Source: Pseudomonadota bacterium
Lineage (GTDB): Bacteria; Desulfobacterota; Syntrophorhabdia; Syntrophorhabdales; Syntrophorhabdaceae
NCBI GenBank assembly: GCA_026388315.1
Contig: JAPLKA010000055.1
Span: 168,891-232,890, forward strand
Direction of reading: 5' to 3'
DNA length: 64,000 nucleotides
This document shows positions 52,697-61,692 of this stretch, piece after piece. The notes beneath the pieces were generated by a model. That model saw only the letters and a program-made list of their open reading frames with translations. It made no database searches and was not told the origin of the DNA. Both the position numbers and the translations under genes were made by a program. The first letter of the stretch is position 1; each line of letters starts with the position of its first letter.

Positions 52697-53230
52697 ATGG
52701 CTGTGATCAAAAGTGCGATAGAACTGGCAATGGAGAGAACAAGAAACCTCGTTCTGGGGGAAGAAGAAAAGAGGGCCTTGGCTGAAAAGGAGATAGAAGG
52801 TAAGGTGAGGGCGGCGGTCCGGCGGTATCTTGAAGGCATGACGGAGATTGATGGCGTCACAAAAGAACTCGATGGCATTAACGCAGATAAGAACCTCAAG
52901 AGATCGGTATTTATAGATTTATTCATCGATGAGTTTGATATTAAAGAGAAGAACGGACGACTGCTTGAGCTATTCGACATTGTCTGTAGTGACCTCGAGG
53001 AGCCTTTAAAGCGTGAATTTGAGATGCTGCAGAAGAGATTTGCCGAGCAGATGGAACGGAAGGAGATGCTAATCCGGAAAGAAATAATGGAACACCTTAA
53101 TGAGAACAGTGTTTCCGGCGATGGATTGGAGCCGAACACAGAGGTGTGGGATGAATGGAAAGCGGGCATGGAAGAGGTAAGGGATGTTTTTAAAGGTCGT
53201 TTTGCTGAGTGGAAAGAGAAGCTGGTTTAA
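52697..53230 (+). CDS. Uncharacterised 177-residue charged helical protein
   Basis: A soluble, highly charged, almost entirely helical protein: MAVIKSAIELAMERTRNLVLGEEEKRALAEKEIEGKVRAAVRRYLEGM at the N-terminus, then LFIDEFDIKEKNGRLLELFDIV and LKREFEMLQKRFAEQMERKEMLIRKEIMEHL, likely coiled coil. I recall similar short helical proteins of unknown function in Desulfobacterota and related anaerobes, but no function is known to me. ATG 52697 is used because GGGAGTTGAAG precedes it and the longer frame begins inside element B. It ends 3 bases before the TPP enzyme gene and is translated with it. Confidence 0.72.
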   Translation: MAVIKSAIELAMERTRNLVLGEEEKRALAEKEIEGKVRAAVRRYLEGMTEIDGVTKELDGINADKNLKRSVFIDLFIDEFDIKEKNGRLLELFDIVCSDLEEPLKREFEMLQKRFAEQMERKEMLIRKEIMEHLNENSVSGDGLEPNTEVWDEWKAGMEEVRDVFKGRFAEWKEKLV

Positions 53231-53233
53231 GAT

Positions 53234-54793
53234 ATGAACGGCGCTGAAATTATAATAAAAACAGCACACGCGGCAGGTGTTGAGGTATGTTTTGTCAATG
53301 CCGGCACTACAGAGATACCACTCGTTGCCGCCTTCGATTCAGAACCCGGGATTCGGGCCATTCTCGGGGTGTTTGAAGGGGTATGTACCGGAGCAGCCGA
53401 CGGGTATGGCCGGATGCTGGATAAGCCTGCCATGACGCTCCTTCACCATGGGCCGGGTTTTGCCAACGGCATTGCCAACCTCCACAATGCGAGGCGCGCA
53501 CAGACGCCTCTGCTCAATATTATAGGTGACCATGCAACCTGGCACCGCCATGCTGATGCGCCATTGACAATGGATATTGAAGCGCTGGCAGGCAGTGTGT
53601 CCGGATGGTTTAAAAACTGCAATTCTGTCGAAATGTTATCTCAGGATGTGGCTGACGCTATTGCTGCCACGATGTATGGCCGGATAGCCAGCCTGATTGT
53701 GCCCCATGACCTCCAATTGAGTGAGTGGAGAAATGCAAAGGCTGTTTCACCGGAGTTTCCCTATGACCCTGTTGATACAGATACAATCGAAAGAGCAGCC
53801 GGTTTTTTACGATCCGGAAAGAAGACGGCTGTTATATTAGGCGGGCGGGCGCTGAGAAGGCGAGGTTTGGAGGCTGCGGGTCATATTAAAGCCGCTACCG
53901 GATGTGATCTTTTTGCAGGATCATTCCCCGGTTATATGGAGCGAGGCGCAGGGTTTCCGGATGTGGTACGAATTCCCTATTTTCCCGAAGGGGCAATCGA
54001 AATGCTGTCCCGGTATGAAGCGGTAATTCTGGCAGGCGCAAAGGAACCGGTCGCTTTCTTTGGCTATAATGGTGTGCCGAGCTTTATCCTGGGGCATAAC
54101 CAGGAAAAGGTTTCTATCGGTATGGGTAAAGAGGATGTTGCAGAAGCAATGGAATATCTGGCCGACCTCCTGAGGGCCCCAATAAATACGAAGGCTATGG
54201 ATGGAATAGTAACAAAATTAAATCGCCCGCCACTCCTTGAGGGTGCATTGACATCTGAAAAGGCGTGCATTATCCTCGCTGCATTACAGCCTGAAGATGC
54301 AATTATAGTGGATGAAGGACTTACTTCGACATTGTCGTATTACTCCCTTACGGCAGGTTTGCCTCCCCATAGCATGATGACAATAGCAGGAGGCTCCATT
54401 GGCTATGGGATCCCTTGCTCTGTTGGTGCAGCCATTGCCTGCCCGGACAGACCTGTGATCAATCTTCAGGCTGATGGAAGCGCCTTATACACTTTACAGG
54501 GCCTCTGGACTGAAGCGCGGGAATCTTTACATGTAACAACGCTCATGTGCTCAAACAGGAGTTATAATATTTTAAAGATGGAACTTGTGCGTGCAGGTAT
54601 CGAATCACCCGGTAAAAGCATGCAATCGCTTATCGAGCTTGATAATCCGACCATCGACTGGGTAAAAATAGCAGAAGGATTCGGTGTTCCGGCCGTAACT
54701 GTCAATACGGCAGAAGGACTGGCAAAAGAGATTGGTAAGGCCTTGGCTGAACCGGGACCTCATTTAATTGAGATGGTTTTGAATAATACTTGA
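53234..54793 (+). CDS. Thiamine-diphosphate enzyme, acetolactate synthase-like
   Basis: A 519-residue TPP-dependent enzyme of the acetolactate synthase/benzoylformate decarboxylase family. Residues 1-160: PYR domain with GVEVCFVNAGTTEIPLVAAFDS and the catalytic Glu in FEGVCTGAADGYGRM. Middle domain about 180-330. C-terminal PP domain: GYGIPCSVGAAIACPDRPVINLQADGSALYTLQGLW with the TPP-Mg motif ADGS (GDG in most ALS enzymes) and NRSYNIL about 28 residues on. It lacks a neighbouring ilvN small subunit, and the ADG variant is known to me from large-subunit-like paralogues, so the reaction may not be acetolactate formation. It lies in an operon with the helical protein upstream. Confidence 0.83.
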   Translation: MNGAEIIIKTAHAAGVEVCFVNAGTTEIPLVAAFDSEPGIRAILGVFEGVCTGAADGYGRMLDKPAMTLLHHGPGFANGIANLHNARRAQTPLLNIIGDHATWHRHADAPLTMDIEALAGSVSGWFKNCNSVEMLSQDVADAIAATMYGRIASLIVPHDLQLSEWRNAKAVSPEFPYDPVDTDTIERAAGFLRSGKKTAVILGGRALRRRGLEAAGHIKAATGCDLFAGSFPGYMERGAGFPDVVRIPYFPEGAIEMLSRYEAVILAGAKEPVAFFGYNGVPSFILGHNQEKVSIGMGKEDVAEAMEYLADLLRAPINTKAMDGIVTKLNRPPLLEGALTSEKACIILAALQPEDAIIVDEGLTSTLSYYSLTAGLPPHSMMTIAGGSIGYGIPCSVGAAIACPDRPVINLQADGSALYTLQGLWTEARESLHVTTLMCSNRSYNILKMELVRAGIESPGKSMQSLIELDNPTIDWVKIAEGFGVPAVTVNTAEGLAKEIGKALAEPGPHLIEMVLNNT

Positions 54794-54852
54794 TACTTGA
54801 TACTGGTTCAAACCAATAAAACATGCATTGCTGGATTTTGGAGCATTAAACG

Positions 54853-55674
54853 ATTAACCTCGATGACATCTATAATCAGGAGAAAGCTAACCTTGCTCAT
54901 CTCGTTAACAACGATCCTGTAGAATTTTTGTACCGGTATAAGGATAACAGGGACAAGGAAATTGTTGGTTTTCTTGCATCCCAGTTTGCTTACGGGAAGA
55001 TAGATATATTCAAAAAATTTCTTGAGGACCTTTTTGGGCGTATGGGCAGCAGCCCGCACCTCTTTATTATAAAAGGAGACTTTACAATCCTTAAAGGACT
55101 TTATTACAGATTTCAAAAGGAAGAGGATATCGTTCTCCTTTTCACAGTTTTAGGAAGGATTATGAATGAGTTCGGCGGTATCGGCAATATGGTGAAATTC
55201 TATTATGAAGGAGATGTGAGGAATGCCCTGTGGAGGGCAAGGGAACATCTTTTCGGTAGCAGTGATAAGCTCACATTCTTTTTTCCGAAACCATTACGCT
55301 CAAATCCTATGAAGCGATGGAACCTCTATCTCAGATGGATGGTGCGAAAAGATGAGATTGATGCAGGATTATGGGAATTTATAGATAAAAAAGATTTAAT
55401 CATACCTCTCGATACCCATGTTTTCAAGATAGCCAACTGTATGGGGTGGATAGAGTATAATACCCCTTCATATAAGGCCGCCTCCGAGATCACAAAGACT
55501 CTGAAAATGTTTTCTCCTGAAGATCCCCTGAAATACGATTTTTTCCTGTGCCACGGGGTGGGCATAGGTGCCGGATGTACCGGTAAAAGAATGCCTGAAT
55601 GCGAGAACAAGTGTGTTTTAGTAGCCAGGGATACTCAGTTTAAGTTAAACAAATATGAGGAGTTCATCAAGTGA
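54853..55674 (+). CDS. TIGR02757/DUF2400 family protein with apparent ATT start
   Basis: A conserved protein of about 273 residues, family TIGR02757, reaction unknown; the C-terminal half resembles HhH-type DNA-binding or glycosylase folds (PLDTHVFKIANCMGW, FFLCHGVGIGAGC..KRMPECENKC). The first canonical start in frame is TTG 54928, but family-like residues precede it: NLDDIYNQEKANLAHLVNNDPVEFLYRYKD. The frame is closed by TAA at 54847, so no ATG, GTG or TTG can serve that N-terminus. ATT 54853 lies 9 bases after GGAG (54840-54843), ideal spacing for a rare AUU start as in infC. It overlaps rimO by 4 bases. A lost ATG or sequencing error is the alternative. Confidence 0.8.
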   Translation: MNLDDIYNQEKANLAHLVNNDPVEFLYRYKDNRDKEIVGFLASQFAYGKIDIFKKFLEDLFGRMGSSPHLFIIKGDFTILKGLYYRFQKEEDIVLLFTVLGRIMNEFGGIGNMVKFYYEGDVRNALWRAREHLFGSSDKLTFFFPKPLRSNPMKRWNLYLRWMVRKDEIDAGLWEFIDKKDLIIPLDTHVFKIANCMGWIEYNTPSYKAASEITKTLKMFSPEDPLKYDFFLCHGVGIGAGCTGKRMPECENKCVLVARDTQFKLNKYEEFIK

Positions 55675-56990
55675 AATTTAAGATTATCAGTCTTGGCTGC
55701 CCTAAAAATCTTACAGAATCGGAATATATTGCCCGGAAATTAGAAAACGCAGGACACGTGTTGACCGAAGAGTGCGATATTGTCATTGTGAATACCTGCG
55801 CTTTTATTGCCGATGCAGCGAAAGAGTCTATAGAGACCATACTTGAGGAGGCGTTACACAGTAAAAAGATTGTGGTAACGGGTTGCCTTGTTGAGCGTTA
55901 CAAAGAAAAACTCCGCGAGTTATTACCGGAGGTTAACCTTTTTATAGGCAGAAATTTTTATACTGAAATCGAAACCATTATTAACGAAACATTCAATCCC
56001 CCCCAATTCCCCCCTTTAACAAAGGGGGGCAAGGGGGGATTTTCAGACAAAAAAGGCTTTTTTCTGAGGGAAGGTAAATTTGCGGAAACATTTCCGAGAA
56101 AGGTGCTCACCGGTAAGCCTTCAGCTTATCTGAAGATTCAGGAGGGTTGCGATAACAGGTGCAGTTACTGTTCTGTCCCGGATATCAGGGGTGGGCTTAG
56201 AAGCAGAACCCTTGAGGATATCAGAAAAGAGTTTGAATGGCTTTTAAAGAGCGGCTTTAGAGAGATCAATATCATAGGCCAGGACATTACTTCTTATGGA
56301 AGGCATGACGGCCTTAGTCTTGCACAATTGTTAAGGTATCTCCTTAAAATGGAAGGAGACTTTTTCTTGCGGCTTCTTTACATGCACCCGAAGGGCATAG
56401 ACAGAGAACTGATAGATCTTATCAGGAGCGAGGAAAGGATTATCAAATATATGGATATACCCATCCAGCACTCTGAAGACAGCATTCTTGGTTTGATGAG
56501 AAGGGGTTACAGTAAAGCAGACCTTGAGACCCTCATATATACAATCAGGAGCGCTATGTCTGAAGCGGTATTGAGGACTACTGTCATTGTCGGTTTTCCC
56601 GGTGAAACTGACGAAGATTTTGCACATTTATGTGATTTCATAAAGAGATGGGAATTTGATATGCTCGGCGCTTTTATGTATTCAAGGGAAGAAGGCACCC
56701 CTGCATTCAAATTGAAGGGGCAGGTGAAGAAAGGCATAAAGCAGTCGAGATACAACAGGATCATGGAGATACAGAAAGAAATATCAAAAAAGAGGATGAA
56801 AATTCTTGAAGGAAAATCAGTGAAGGTTATCGTTGAAGGGAAAGGCGAGGGACATATGGTGGGGAGGCTTCTTACACAGGCCCCGGATATTGATGGCATA
56901 GCTTTTGTAAGTGGCGATTGCGCCATAGGAGAGATAAGAGACGGTAAAATAGTGAAAACCCTCGATTATGATGTTATAGTAGAAGTGTAA
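55671..56990 (+). CDS. rimO: Ribosomal protein S12 methylthiotransferase
   Basis: A 439-residue radical-SAM methylthiotransferase that adds a methylthio group to Asp89 of ribosomal protein S12. Three cysteines of the N-terminal MTTase domain are seen (SLGCPKNLTESEY, VNTCAFI, VTGCLVERY). The radical-SAM motif CDNRCSYCSVP follows at about residue 161, and a C-terminal TRAM domain (GKSVKVIVEGKGEGHMVGRL) completes the family. Between the first two domains, residues about 109-124 (NPPQFPPLTKGGKGGF) are encoded by a 48-bp palindromic repeat inserted in frame. GTG start with GAGGAG 9 bases before; overlaps TIGR02757. Confidence 0.93.
   Translation: MKFKIISLGCPKNLTESEYIARKLENAGHVLTEECDIVIVNTCAFIADAAKESIETILEEALHSKKIVVTGCLVERYKEKLRELLPEVNLFIGRNFYTEIETIINETFNPPQFPPLTKGGKGGFSDKKGFFLREGKFAETFPRKVLTGKPSAYLKIQEGCDNRCSYCSVPDIRGGLRSRTLEDIRKEFEWLLKSGFREINIIGQDITSYGRHDGLSLAQLLRYLLKMEGDFFLRLLYMHPKGIDRELIDLIRSEERIIKYMDIPIQHSEDSILGLMRRGYSKADLETLIYTIRSAMSEAVLRTTVIVGFPGETDEDFAHLCDFIKRWEFDMLGAFMYSREEGTPAFKLKGQVKKGIKQSRYNRIMEIQKEISKKRMKILEGKSVKVIVEGKGEGHMVGRLLTQAPDIDGIAFVSGDCAIGEIRDGKIVKTLDYDVIVEV
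55995..56042. repeat. 48-bp palindromic repeat inserted in frame in rimO
   Basis: AAT, C7, AATT, C6, TTTAAC, AAAG6, C, AAG6, ATT: a nearly perfect palindrome with two stacked arms of C/G runs around TTTAACAAA. Its length is a multiple of three and it translates as PPQFPPLTKGGKGG without a stop. This type of repeat is known to me as a dispersed palindromic unit in many genomes; here it lies within a conserved gene, in the linker between MTTase and radical-SAM domains. Confidence 0.8.
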
Positions 56991-57037
56991 AAAGCACGAA
57001 CAGCGCTTCGCAGGTCCAAAATAACAGGAGCAAACAT

Positions 57038-58504
57038 ATGGAACCGATTAATGAATTAATTGCTGTAAGAATGGAAAAGGAAAAATCGTTGAGGGAGCTT
57101 GGCATTGAGACATATCCTCAGGATAACGGGCCCTACATAACCACAGGAGATGTGGAAGAAAAATACAGTTCCTTTTCCCATGATGAACTGGAAAAAACAG
57201 AAGAGCATGTCTCTGTAGCGGGAAGGATTATGGCATTCAGGGATTTCGGAAAGAGCTTATTTATCCACATTCAGGACAGAAAAGGAAAAATTCAGGTCTA
57301 TGCGAGAAAGGATATGCTCAAGTCACCTGAATACAGCATCTTTAAGAAATTTGATATATGTGACATAGTGGGTGTTGAAGGCAGGGTATTCAGGACAAAG
57401 ACGGGGGAATTGACAATCCTTGCCGGCAACGTAAAGCTTCTCACAAAATCATTGCGTCCCCTCCCCGAGAAGTGGCACGGCCTGAAGGATGTGGAAGAAC
57501 GGTACAGAAAGCGGTACCTTGACCTTATTGTGAATGAGCGGGTGAAAGATGTTTTTATAAGAAGGGCAAAGATTATCGAATACATCAGAAATTATTTTAT
57601 AGATAAAGATTTCATTGAAGTAGAAACGCCGATGATGCATGTGATCCCGGGCGGTGCAGTGGCAAAGCCATTCATAACACACCATAATGCCCTGGGAATG
57701 GATCTTTACCTCAGGGTAGCCCCCGAGTTATACCTTAAAAGGTTGGTAGTGGGGGGGTTCGAGAGGGTTTTTGAGATAAACCGCAATTTCAGGAATGAAG
57801 GTATCTCTGTTCGCCATAATCCTGAATTTACCATGCTTGAATTTTATCAGGCTTACGCAACATTTGAAGACCTCATGGCCTTTACGGAAAATATGGCTTC
57901 GTCACTTGTAAAAGAACTTTTTGGTGGTTATAAAGTCACATATAATGGACAGGAAATAGATTTTTCAGTCCCCTGGCGGAGGATTACCATGGAGGAGGCG
58001 TTGAGAGAATTAGGCGGTTTTGATCTGACCCAGGTGGGTGGCGATATAGGGAAACTTGCCTCCTATGCAAAGGAACTTGAAATTGAAGGCGCTGAAAAAG
58101 AAACGAAGGGGAAGCTTATCACGAAGATATTTGAAGAGCTCTGCGAAAAGCAGTTAATACAGCCTACGTTTATAACCCATTACCCTGTCGAGGTGTCGCC
58201 GCTGGCAAAGCGGAGCAAGGATAATCCGGATATTACGGAGAGGTTTGAGCTCTATATCAGCGGAATGGAAATAGCCAACGGGTTTAATGAGTTGAATGAC
58301 CCTCAGGACCAGAGGGAAAGGTTTGAGGAACAGATAAGGGCAAAGGAAGAGGGCGCCATGATGGACGAAGATTATATAACGGCCCTCGAATATGGACTTC
58401 CGCCGACTGCAGGCGAAGGCATTGGGATTGACCGGTTAACAATGCTCCTTACAGACAGCCCCTCCATCCGTGAGGTAATCCTTTTTCCACTGCTGAGACC
58501 ATGA
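57038..58504 (+). CDS. lysS: Lysyl-tRNA synthetase, class II
   Basis: A 488-residue class II synthetase. The N-terminal anticodon-binding OB domain (VSVAGRIMAFRDFGKSLFIHIQDRKGKIQVYARKDML) precedes the catalytic core. Motif 1 (FIEVETPMMHVIPGGAVAKPF), motif 2 (FERVFEINRNFRNEGISVRHNPEFTMLEFYQAY) and motif 3 (GEGIGIDRLTMLLTD) are complete. Length matches bacterial LysRS. The ribosome binding site AGGAG is 7 bases before ATG. It is 47 bases after rimO and 12 before lolC in the same operon. Confidence 0.97.
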   Translation: MEPINELIAVRMEKEKSLRELGIETYPQDNGPYITTGDVEEKYSSFSHDELEKTEEHVSVAGRIMAFRDFGKSLFIHIQDRKGKIQVYARKDMLKSPEYSIFKKFDICDIVGVEGRVFRTKTGELTILAGNVKLLTKSLRPLPEKWHGLKDVEERYRKRYLDLIVNERVKDVFIRRAKIIEYIRNYFIDKDFIEVETPMMHVIPGGAVAKPFITHHNALGMDLYLRVAPELYLKRLVVGGFERVFEINRNFRNEGISVRHNPEFTMLEFYQAYATFEDLMAFTENMASSLVKELFGGYKVTYNGQEIDFSVPWRRITMEEALRELGGFDLTQVGGDIGKLASYAKELEIEGAEKETKGKLITKIFEELCEKQLIQPTFITHYPVEVSPLAKRSKDNPDITERFELYISGMEIANGFNELNDPQDQRERFEEQIRAKEEGAMMDEDYITALEYGLPPTAGEGIGIDRLTMLLTDSPSIREVILFPLLRP

Positions 58505-58516
58505 GAAAGCTAAAAC

Positions 58517-59716
58517 ATGAACTACGAAACTAACATAGGGCTTCGCTATCTCCGCTCAAAACGAAAAGAGGCCTTTATATCCTTTACTACCTGGATAGCG
58601 GTAGTTGGCATCGCGATAGGGGTTATGGCGTTGATTATTGTTATTGCCGTCATGACAGGGTTCCAGAATGAGATACGGGAGCGTATACTCGGTATTAACC
58701 CTCATGTTCTCGTATTAAGTATCGAGGGAGATGTAAAAGCGCCGGGAGATCTTGTCAATACAATAAAACAGGTTGATGGCGTGACCCATGCCTTTCCCTT
58801 CATTACCTTTCAGGCTATGGTGCAAAGCGGCAGGCAATTATCCGGTGTAGCTGTAAAAGGTTTGAACGCAGAAGATATTAAATTTATGGAAAAACTTCTC
58901 AAAGAAGGCAGCATCAGTGCCTTGGAGAAAAAGGGCAATATACTTATCGGTAAGGAATTGGCAAAACACATGGGCCTTCTTCCGGGAGATGCCTTCACGA
59001 TAATGGTCCCTTTTGGCGGCTATTCCCCCATGGGCGCCATGCCCGAGACTGTACGGGTCAAGGTTGGCGGGATATTTGAAACGGGCATGTATGAGATTGA
59101 CAACACCCTCATCATCATGTCCCTCAAGGATGTGGAAAGTATCATGGGCATCGGCGCCACCGGCATAGAGGTAAAGTTAAAGGACGCCTATAAGGCCAAT
59201 GATGTGCGAAAAGAGATATTGAATAGGCTGGGGCGCAACTATTTTGCAAGGACATGGATCGAGATGAACAAAAACCTCTTTTCGGCGTTAAAACTCGAAA
59301 AGGTTGCCATGTTCATCATACTCGCCCTTATTATTTTTGTGGCGAGTTTCAACATCATAAGTTCTCTCATCATGACGGTCATGGAGAAGAAAAAGGACAT
59401 TGCAATTCTGAAGGCCATGGGGGCAAAGAAGAAGAGCATCATGAAAATATTCATGGTGGAAGGTGTGACGATAGGAGTTTTTGGCGCCCTGATCGGCTCA
59501 ATAAGCGGCTACGGCATATGTGAGATTATAAGGAGATACAAGATTATAAAGTTGCCGGAAGACATATACTACATCAGTAGTTTACCTGTCAAAATAAGCC
59601 TCTTTGATGTTGCACTCGTTGCATCTGTTACCATGCTGATATGTATCCTTGCAACGCTCTACCCTTCATATAAGGCTTCAAAAATCGACCCTGTGGAGAC
59701 ATTGCGGTATGAGTGA
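58517..59716 (+). CDS. lolC: Lipoprotein-releasing ABC permease LolC/LolE
   Basis: A 399-residue FtsX-type permease of the LolCDE system, which extracts lipoproteins from the inner membrane and hands them to LolA. Family opening NYETNIGLRYLRSKRKEAFISFTTWIAVVGIAIGVMALIIVIAVMTGFQNEIRERILGINPHV is diagnostic. A periplasmic domain (about 50-265) and three C-terminal helices (MFIILALIIFVASFNIISSLIMTVMEKKKDIAILKAMGAKKKSIMKIFMVEG...) follow. A single permease gene is present, so the complex may be a homodimer (LolF-like) rather than LolC+LolE. Overlaps lolD by 8 bases. Confidence 0.92.
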   Translation: MNYETNIGLRYLRSKRKEAFISFTTWIAVVGIAIGVMALIIVIAVMTGFQNEIRERILGINPHVLVLSIEGDVKAPGDLVNTIKQVDGVTHAFPFITFQAMVQSGRQLSGVAVKGLNAEDIKFMEKLLKEGSISALEKKGNILIGKELAKHMGLLPGDAFTIMVPFGGYSPMGAMPETVRVKVGGIFETGMYEIDNTLIIMSLKDVESIMGIGATGIEVKLKDAYKANDVRKEILNRLGRNYFARTWIEMNKNLFSALKLEKVAMFIILALIIFVASFNIISSLIMTVMEKKKDIAILKAMGAKKKSIMKIFMVEGVTIGVFGALIGSISGYGICEIIRRYKIIKLPEDIYYISSLPVKISLFDVALVASVTMLICILATLYPSYKASKIDPVETLRYE

Positions 59717-60392
59717 GACGGTTTTAAGGGTATCAGGACTGAAAAAGAGCTTTAACAAGAACAATGTGGAGCTCAATATATTGAAGGGGCTCGATATTGA
59801 TATTTATGAAGCTGATTTTATCACCATTATGGGGCCCTCAGGCGCCGGCAAAAGCACATTTCTCCATATCCTTGGAACGTTGGATACTGCAACTGAAGGT
59901 GAAATATTTTTCAGAGGCAGGAATATCAACGGATTTACCGAAGATGAAGCGAGCAAGTTCCGGAACGAAAAGGTGGGTTTTGTCTTCCAGTTTTACCATC
60001 TTTTGCAGGATTTTACCGTTATTGAAAATATTACCATACCACTCCTGATAAAAGGGGTTGGCAGTATCGAAGCTATTGCAAAGGCGGAAACCTTTCTGGA
60101 GATTATGGGCCTGAAGGATAGGAGAAATCATAGACCCGGAGAACTTTCCGGTGGGGAGCAGCAAAGGGTGGCCATCGCACGGGCATTAGTGAATGAGCCG
60201 GAGATTATCCTTGCCGATGAGCCCACAGGAAACCTCGACAGAAAGACGGGTAAAGAGGTGCTTAATTATATCCTTTCCATAAATGAACGTATATCCTCAA
60301 CCCTTATACTCGTGACGCATGATCCTGAAATAGGTCTGTTGGGGAAAAGAAGGTTCAATATGGTTGATGGGGAGCTCTTCTCGTTAGAGTAA
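59709..60392 (+). CDS. lolD: Lipoprotein-releasing ABC ATPase LolD
   Basis: A 228-residue ABC ATPase. Walker [11 protein letters not shown]-loop FVFQFYHLL, signature [15 protein letters not shown], Walker [13 protein letters not shown] and His switch VTHD are all present. The Q-loop reads [19 protein letters not shown], typical of LolD. The frame is open to 59649, but ATG 59709 ([15 protein letters not shown]) begins the conserved fold and overlaps the lolC stop by 8 bases, as expected for coupled translation. It energises lipoprotein release with LolC; no lolA or lolB is in the window. Confidence 0.93.
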   Translation: MSETVLRVSGLKKSFNKNNVELNILKGLDIDIYEADFITIMGPSGAGKSTFLHILGTLDTATEGEIFFRGRNINGFTEDEASKFRNEKVGFVFQFYHLLQDFTVIENITIPLLIKGVGSIEAIAKAETFLEIMGLKDRRNHRPGELSGGEQQRVAIARALVNEPEIILADEPTGNLDRKTGKEVLNYILSINERISSTLILVTHDPEIGLLGKRRFNMVDGELFSLE

Positions 60393-60667
60393 TTAACCCG
60401 GATTTTCCATTAAGATACGTATCGGTGTCGGACCATCCCTCTCAAACACGCTCATTTCGCTCCAGCGGCTTCAATCGCTCGCGTTCGGCTTCGAAACTTT
60501 TGCTTGACAGCAAAAGACCAAGCTTCCTCGCCTCTCGACGGTTTGCTCCGGGATACCCCGACACCGCTTCCAATGACATATCCGGGATAAAGTGATTAAG
60601 TGATTGAGTAATTGAGTGATTAAGGAAACGCAATAAACGCAATAAACTCAAGAAACCCAACAAACGC
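60393..60667. repeat. Structured repeat-like spacer after lolD
   Basis: 275 bases without a supported gene. An outer 9-bp inverted repeat CGGTGTCGG (60423-60431) / CCGACACCG (60558-60566) encloses a perfect hairpin CTTTTGCT-TGAC-AGCAAAAG (60497-60516). To its right is an imperfect run of TGATT/TGAGT units (about 60595-60635). The segment looks like a dispersed palindromic repeat unit with simple-sequence filler beside it. Confidence 0.55.
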
Positions 60668-61243
60668 TTATCTCGCCGCGTTATATTCCCCCCTGTCGAG
60701 ACACCCATCGCCATTTTTGTCGTATTTTTTGAATTGTTCCATGGTCAGGCCCGGGATAATGGCGCTCAATTCTGCAGGGCTGATCCTGCCATCTGCATTA
60801 TGGTCCACATCATTAAATACAGTGCTGTTTGTCCGTTCTTTCACGCGTACAGGGCCTCCCTTCTTTGAAACGGAGGCTGTTCTTTTTTGCTGAGAGGGCC
60901 CCGTCGGCATTACCGGAATTTTTCCCGTGAACCTCGATATGATGGCGCCATCGCCGGTATATCCGACCGAAATTGGATCGCCCGTTTTAATCTGGTCGAG
61001 GCTTTTGTAGCCTATCAATCTTGGATTGGCCACATCAAATGTGACCACTATTCCTTTGTTTCTGACGGATATTATTTTATCTGTGGTGTCAACCTTGACG
61101 ACTTTACCAACGAAATCCCCCTTAGTTCTTACCCTCATCCTTATCTTTGGAGGGTTTTCGGATGATTTTTCCTTAGTAAAGCCTGTCGACACCAGGGTAA
61201 TACAGGCTATGATACTGATGATTATTATTAAGGTTTTCTTCAT
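60668..61243 (-). CDS. Exported EF-hand protein
   Basis: A protein of about 191 residues. The signal peptide is MKKTLIIIISIIACITLVSTGFT. The middle part (KGDFVGKVVKVDTTDKIISVRNKGIVVTFDVANPRLIGYKSLDQIKTGDPISVGYTGDGAIISRFTG) is beta-rich, of a kind seen in small exported proteins of Desulfobacterota. A basic linker precedes two EF-hand loops: DVDHNADGRISPAE and DKNGDGCLDRGE, both with the acidic ligands at positions 1, 3, 5 and 12. It probably binds Ca2+ in the periplasm. The frame is open 11 codons further, but AAAAGGAAA precedes ATG 61243. It is a single gene, convergent with lolD. Confidence 0.82.
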   Translation of the reverse strand: MKKTLIIIISIIACITLVSTGFTKEKSSENPPKIRMRVRTKGDFVGKVVKVDTTDKIISVRNKGIVVTFDVANPRLIGYKSLDQIKTGDPISVGYTGDGAIISRFTGKIPVMPTGPSQQKRTASVSKKGGPVRVKERTNSTVFNDVDHNADGRISPAELSAIIPGLTMEQFKKYDKNGDGCLDRGEYNAAR

Positions 61244-61428
61244 GTATATTTCCTTTTTCATAAAATTGTCTGTCAAGACACCTTCAATTGATTACGTTGT
61301 GTTATATAAAGAGGACATATAACATGTCAAGACCTTTACATATCGAGGAGGTTTTTTTGGTTGTAAATTCTTTCTTGTTGTAGGAAAATGGAAGTTGATA
61401 ATGCAATAAACATTATGGAGGTTTCGTC

Positions 61429-61641
61429 ATGGCAGAAACGGATATCAAAATTGAAGGTATGAGTTGCCAGCACTGTGTAATGGCTGTGAAGAAGGCCATT
61501 GGAGGGTTGAAAGGTATTGAGAATGCTGATGTAGCTATAGGAAGTGCAGCAATAAAATATGATGAATCGAAGGTTAAAAAGGAAGAAATTGAGGCGGCCA
61601 TAGAAAAGACCGGGTTTAAAGTAAGCCGCGGCTTTAAGTGA
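61429..61641 (+). CDS. Heavy-metal-associated (HMA) domain protein, CopZ-like
   Basis: A 70-residue metallochaperone-like protein consisting of one HMA ferredoxin-fold domain: IKIEGMSCQHCVMAVKKAIGGLKGIENADVAIGSAAIKYDESKVKKEEIEAAIEKTGFKV. The metal-binding motif is GMSCQHC (residues about 10-16). It would bind Cu(I) or a similar soft metal and deliver it to a P-type ATPase. No copper ATPase lies in the window. GGAGG precedes ATG by about 7 bases. DNA polymerase X follows after 51 bases. Confidence 0.92.
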   Translation: MAETDIKIEGMSCQHCVMAVKKAIGGLKGIENADVAIGSAAIKYDESKVKKEEIEAAIEKTGFKVSRGFK

Positions 61642-61692
61642 GCATAGCAATATAGCTGCAGGTACTGTGCAGCCCCGGCAAAACAATAATTT

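Noticed and set aside
60442..60714. 90-codon minus-strand frame reading GYPGANRREARKLGLLLSSK in part
   Set aside because: Lies across a palindromic repeat and simple-sequence run and overlaps the end of the EF-hand gene; looks like translated repeat.
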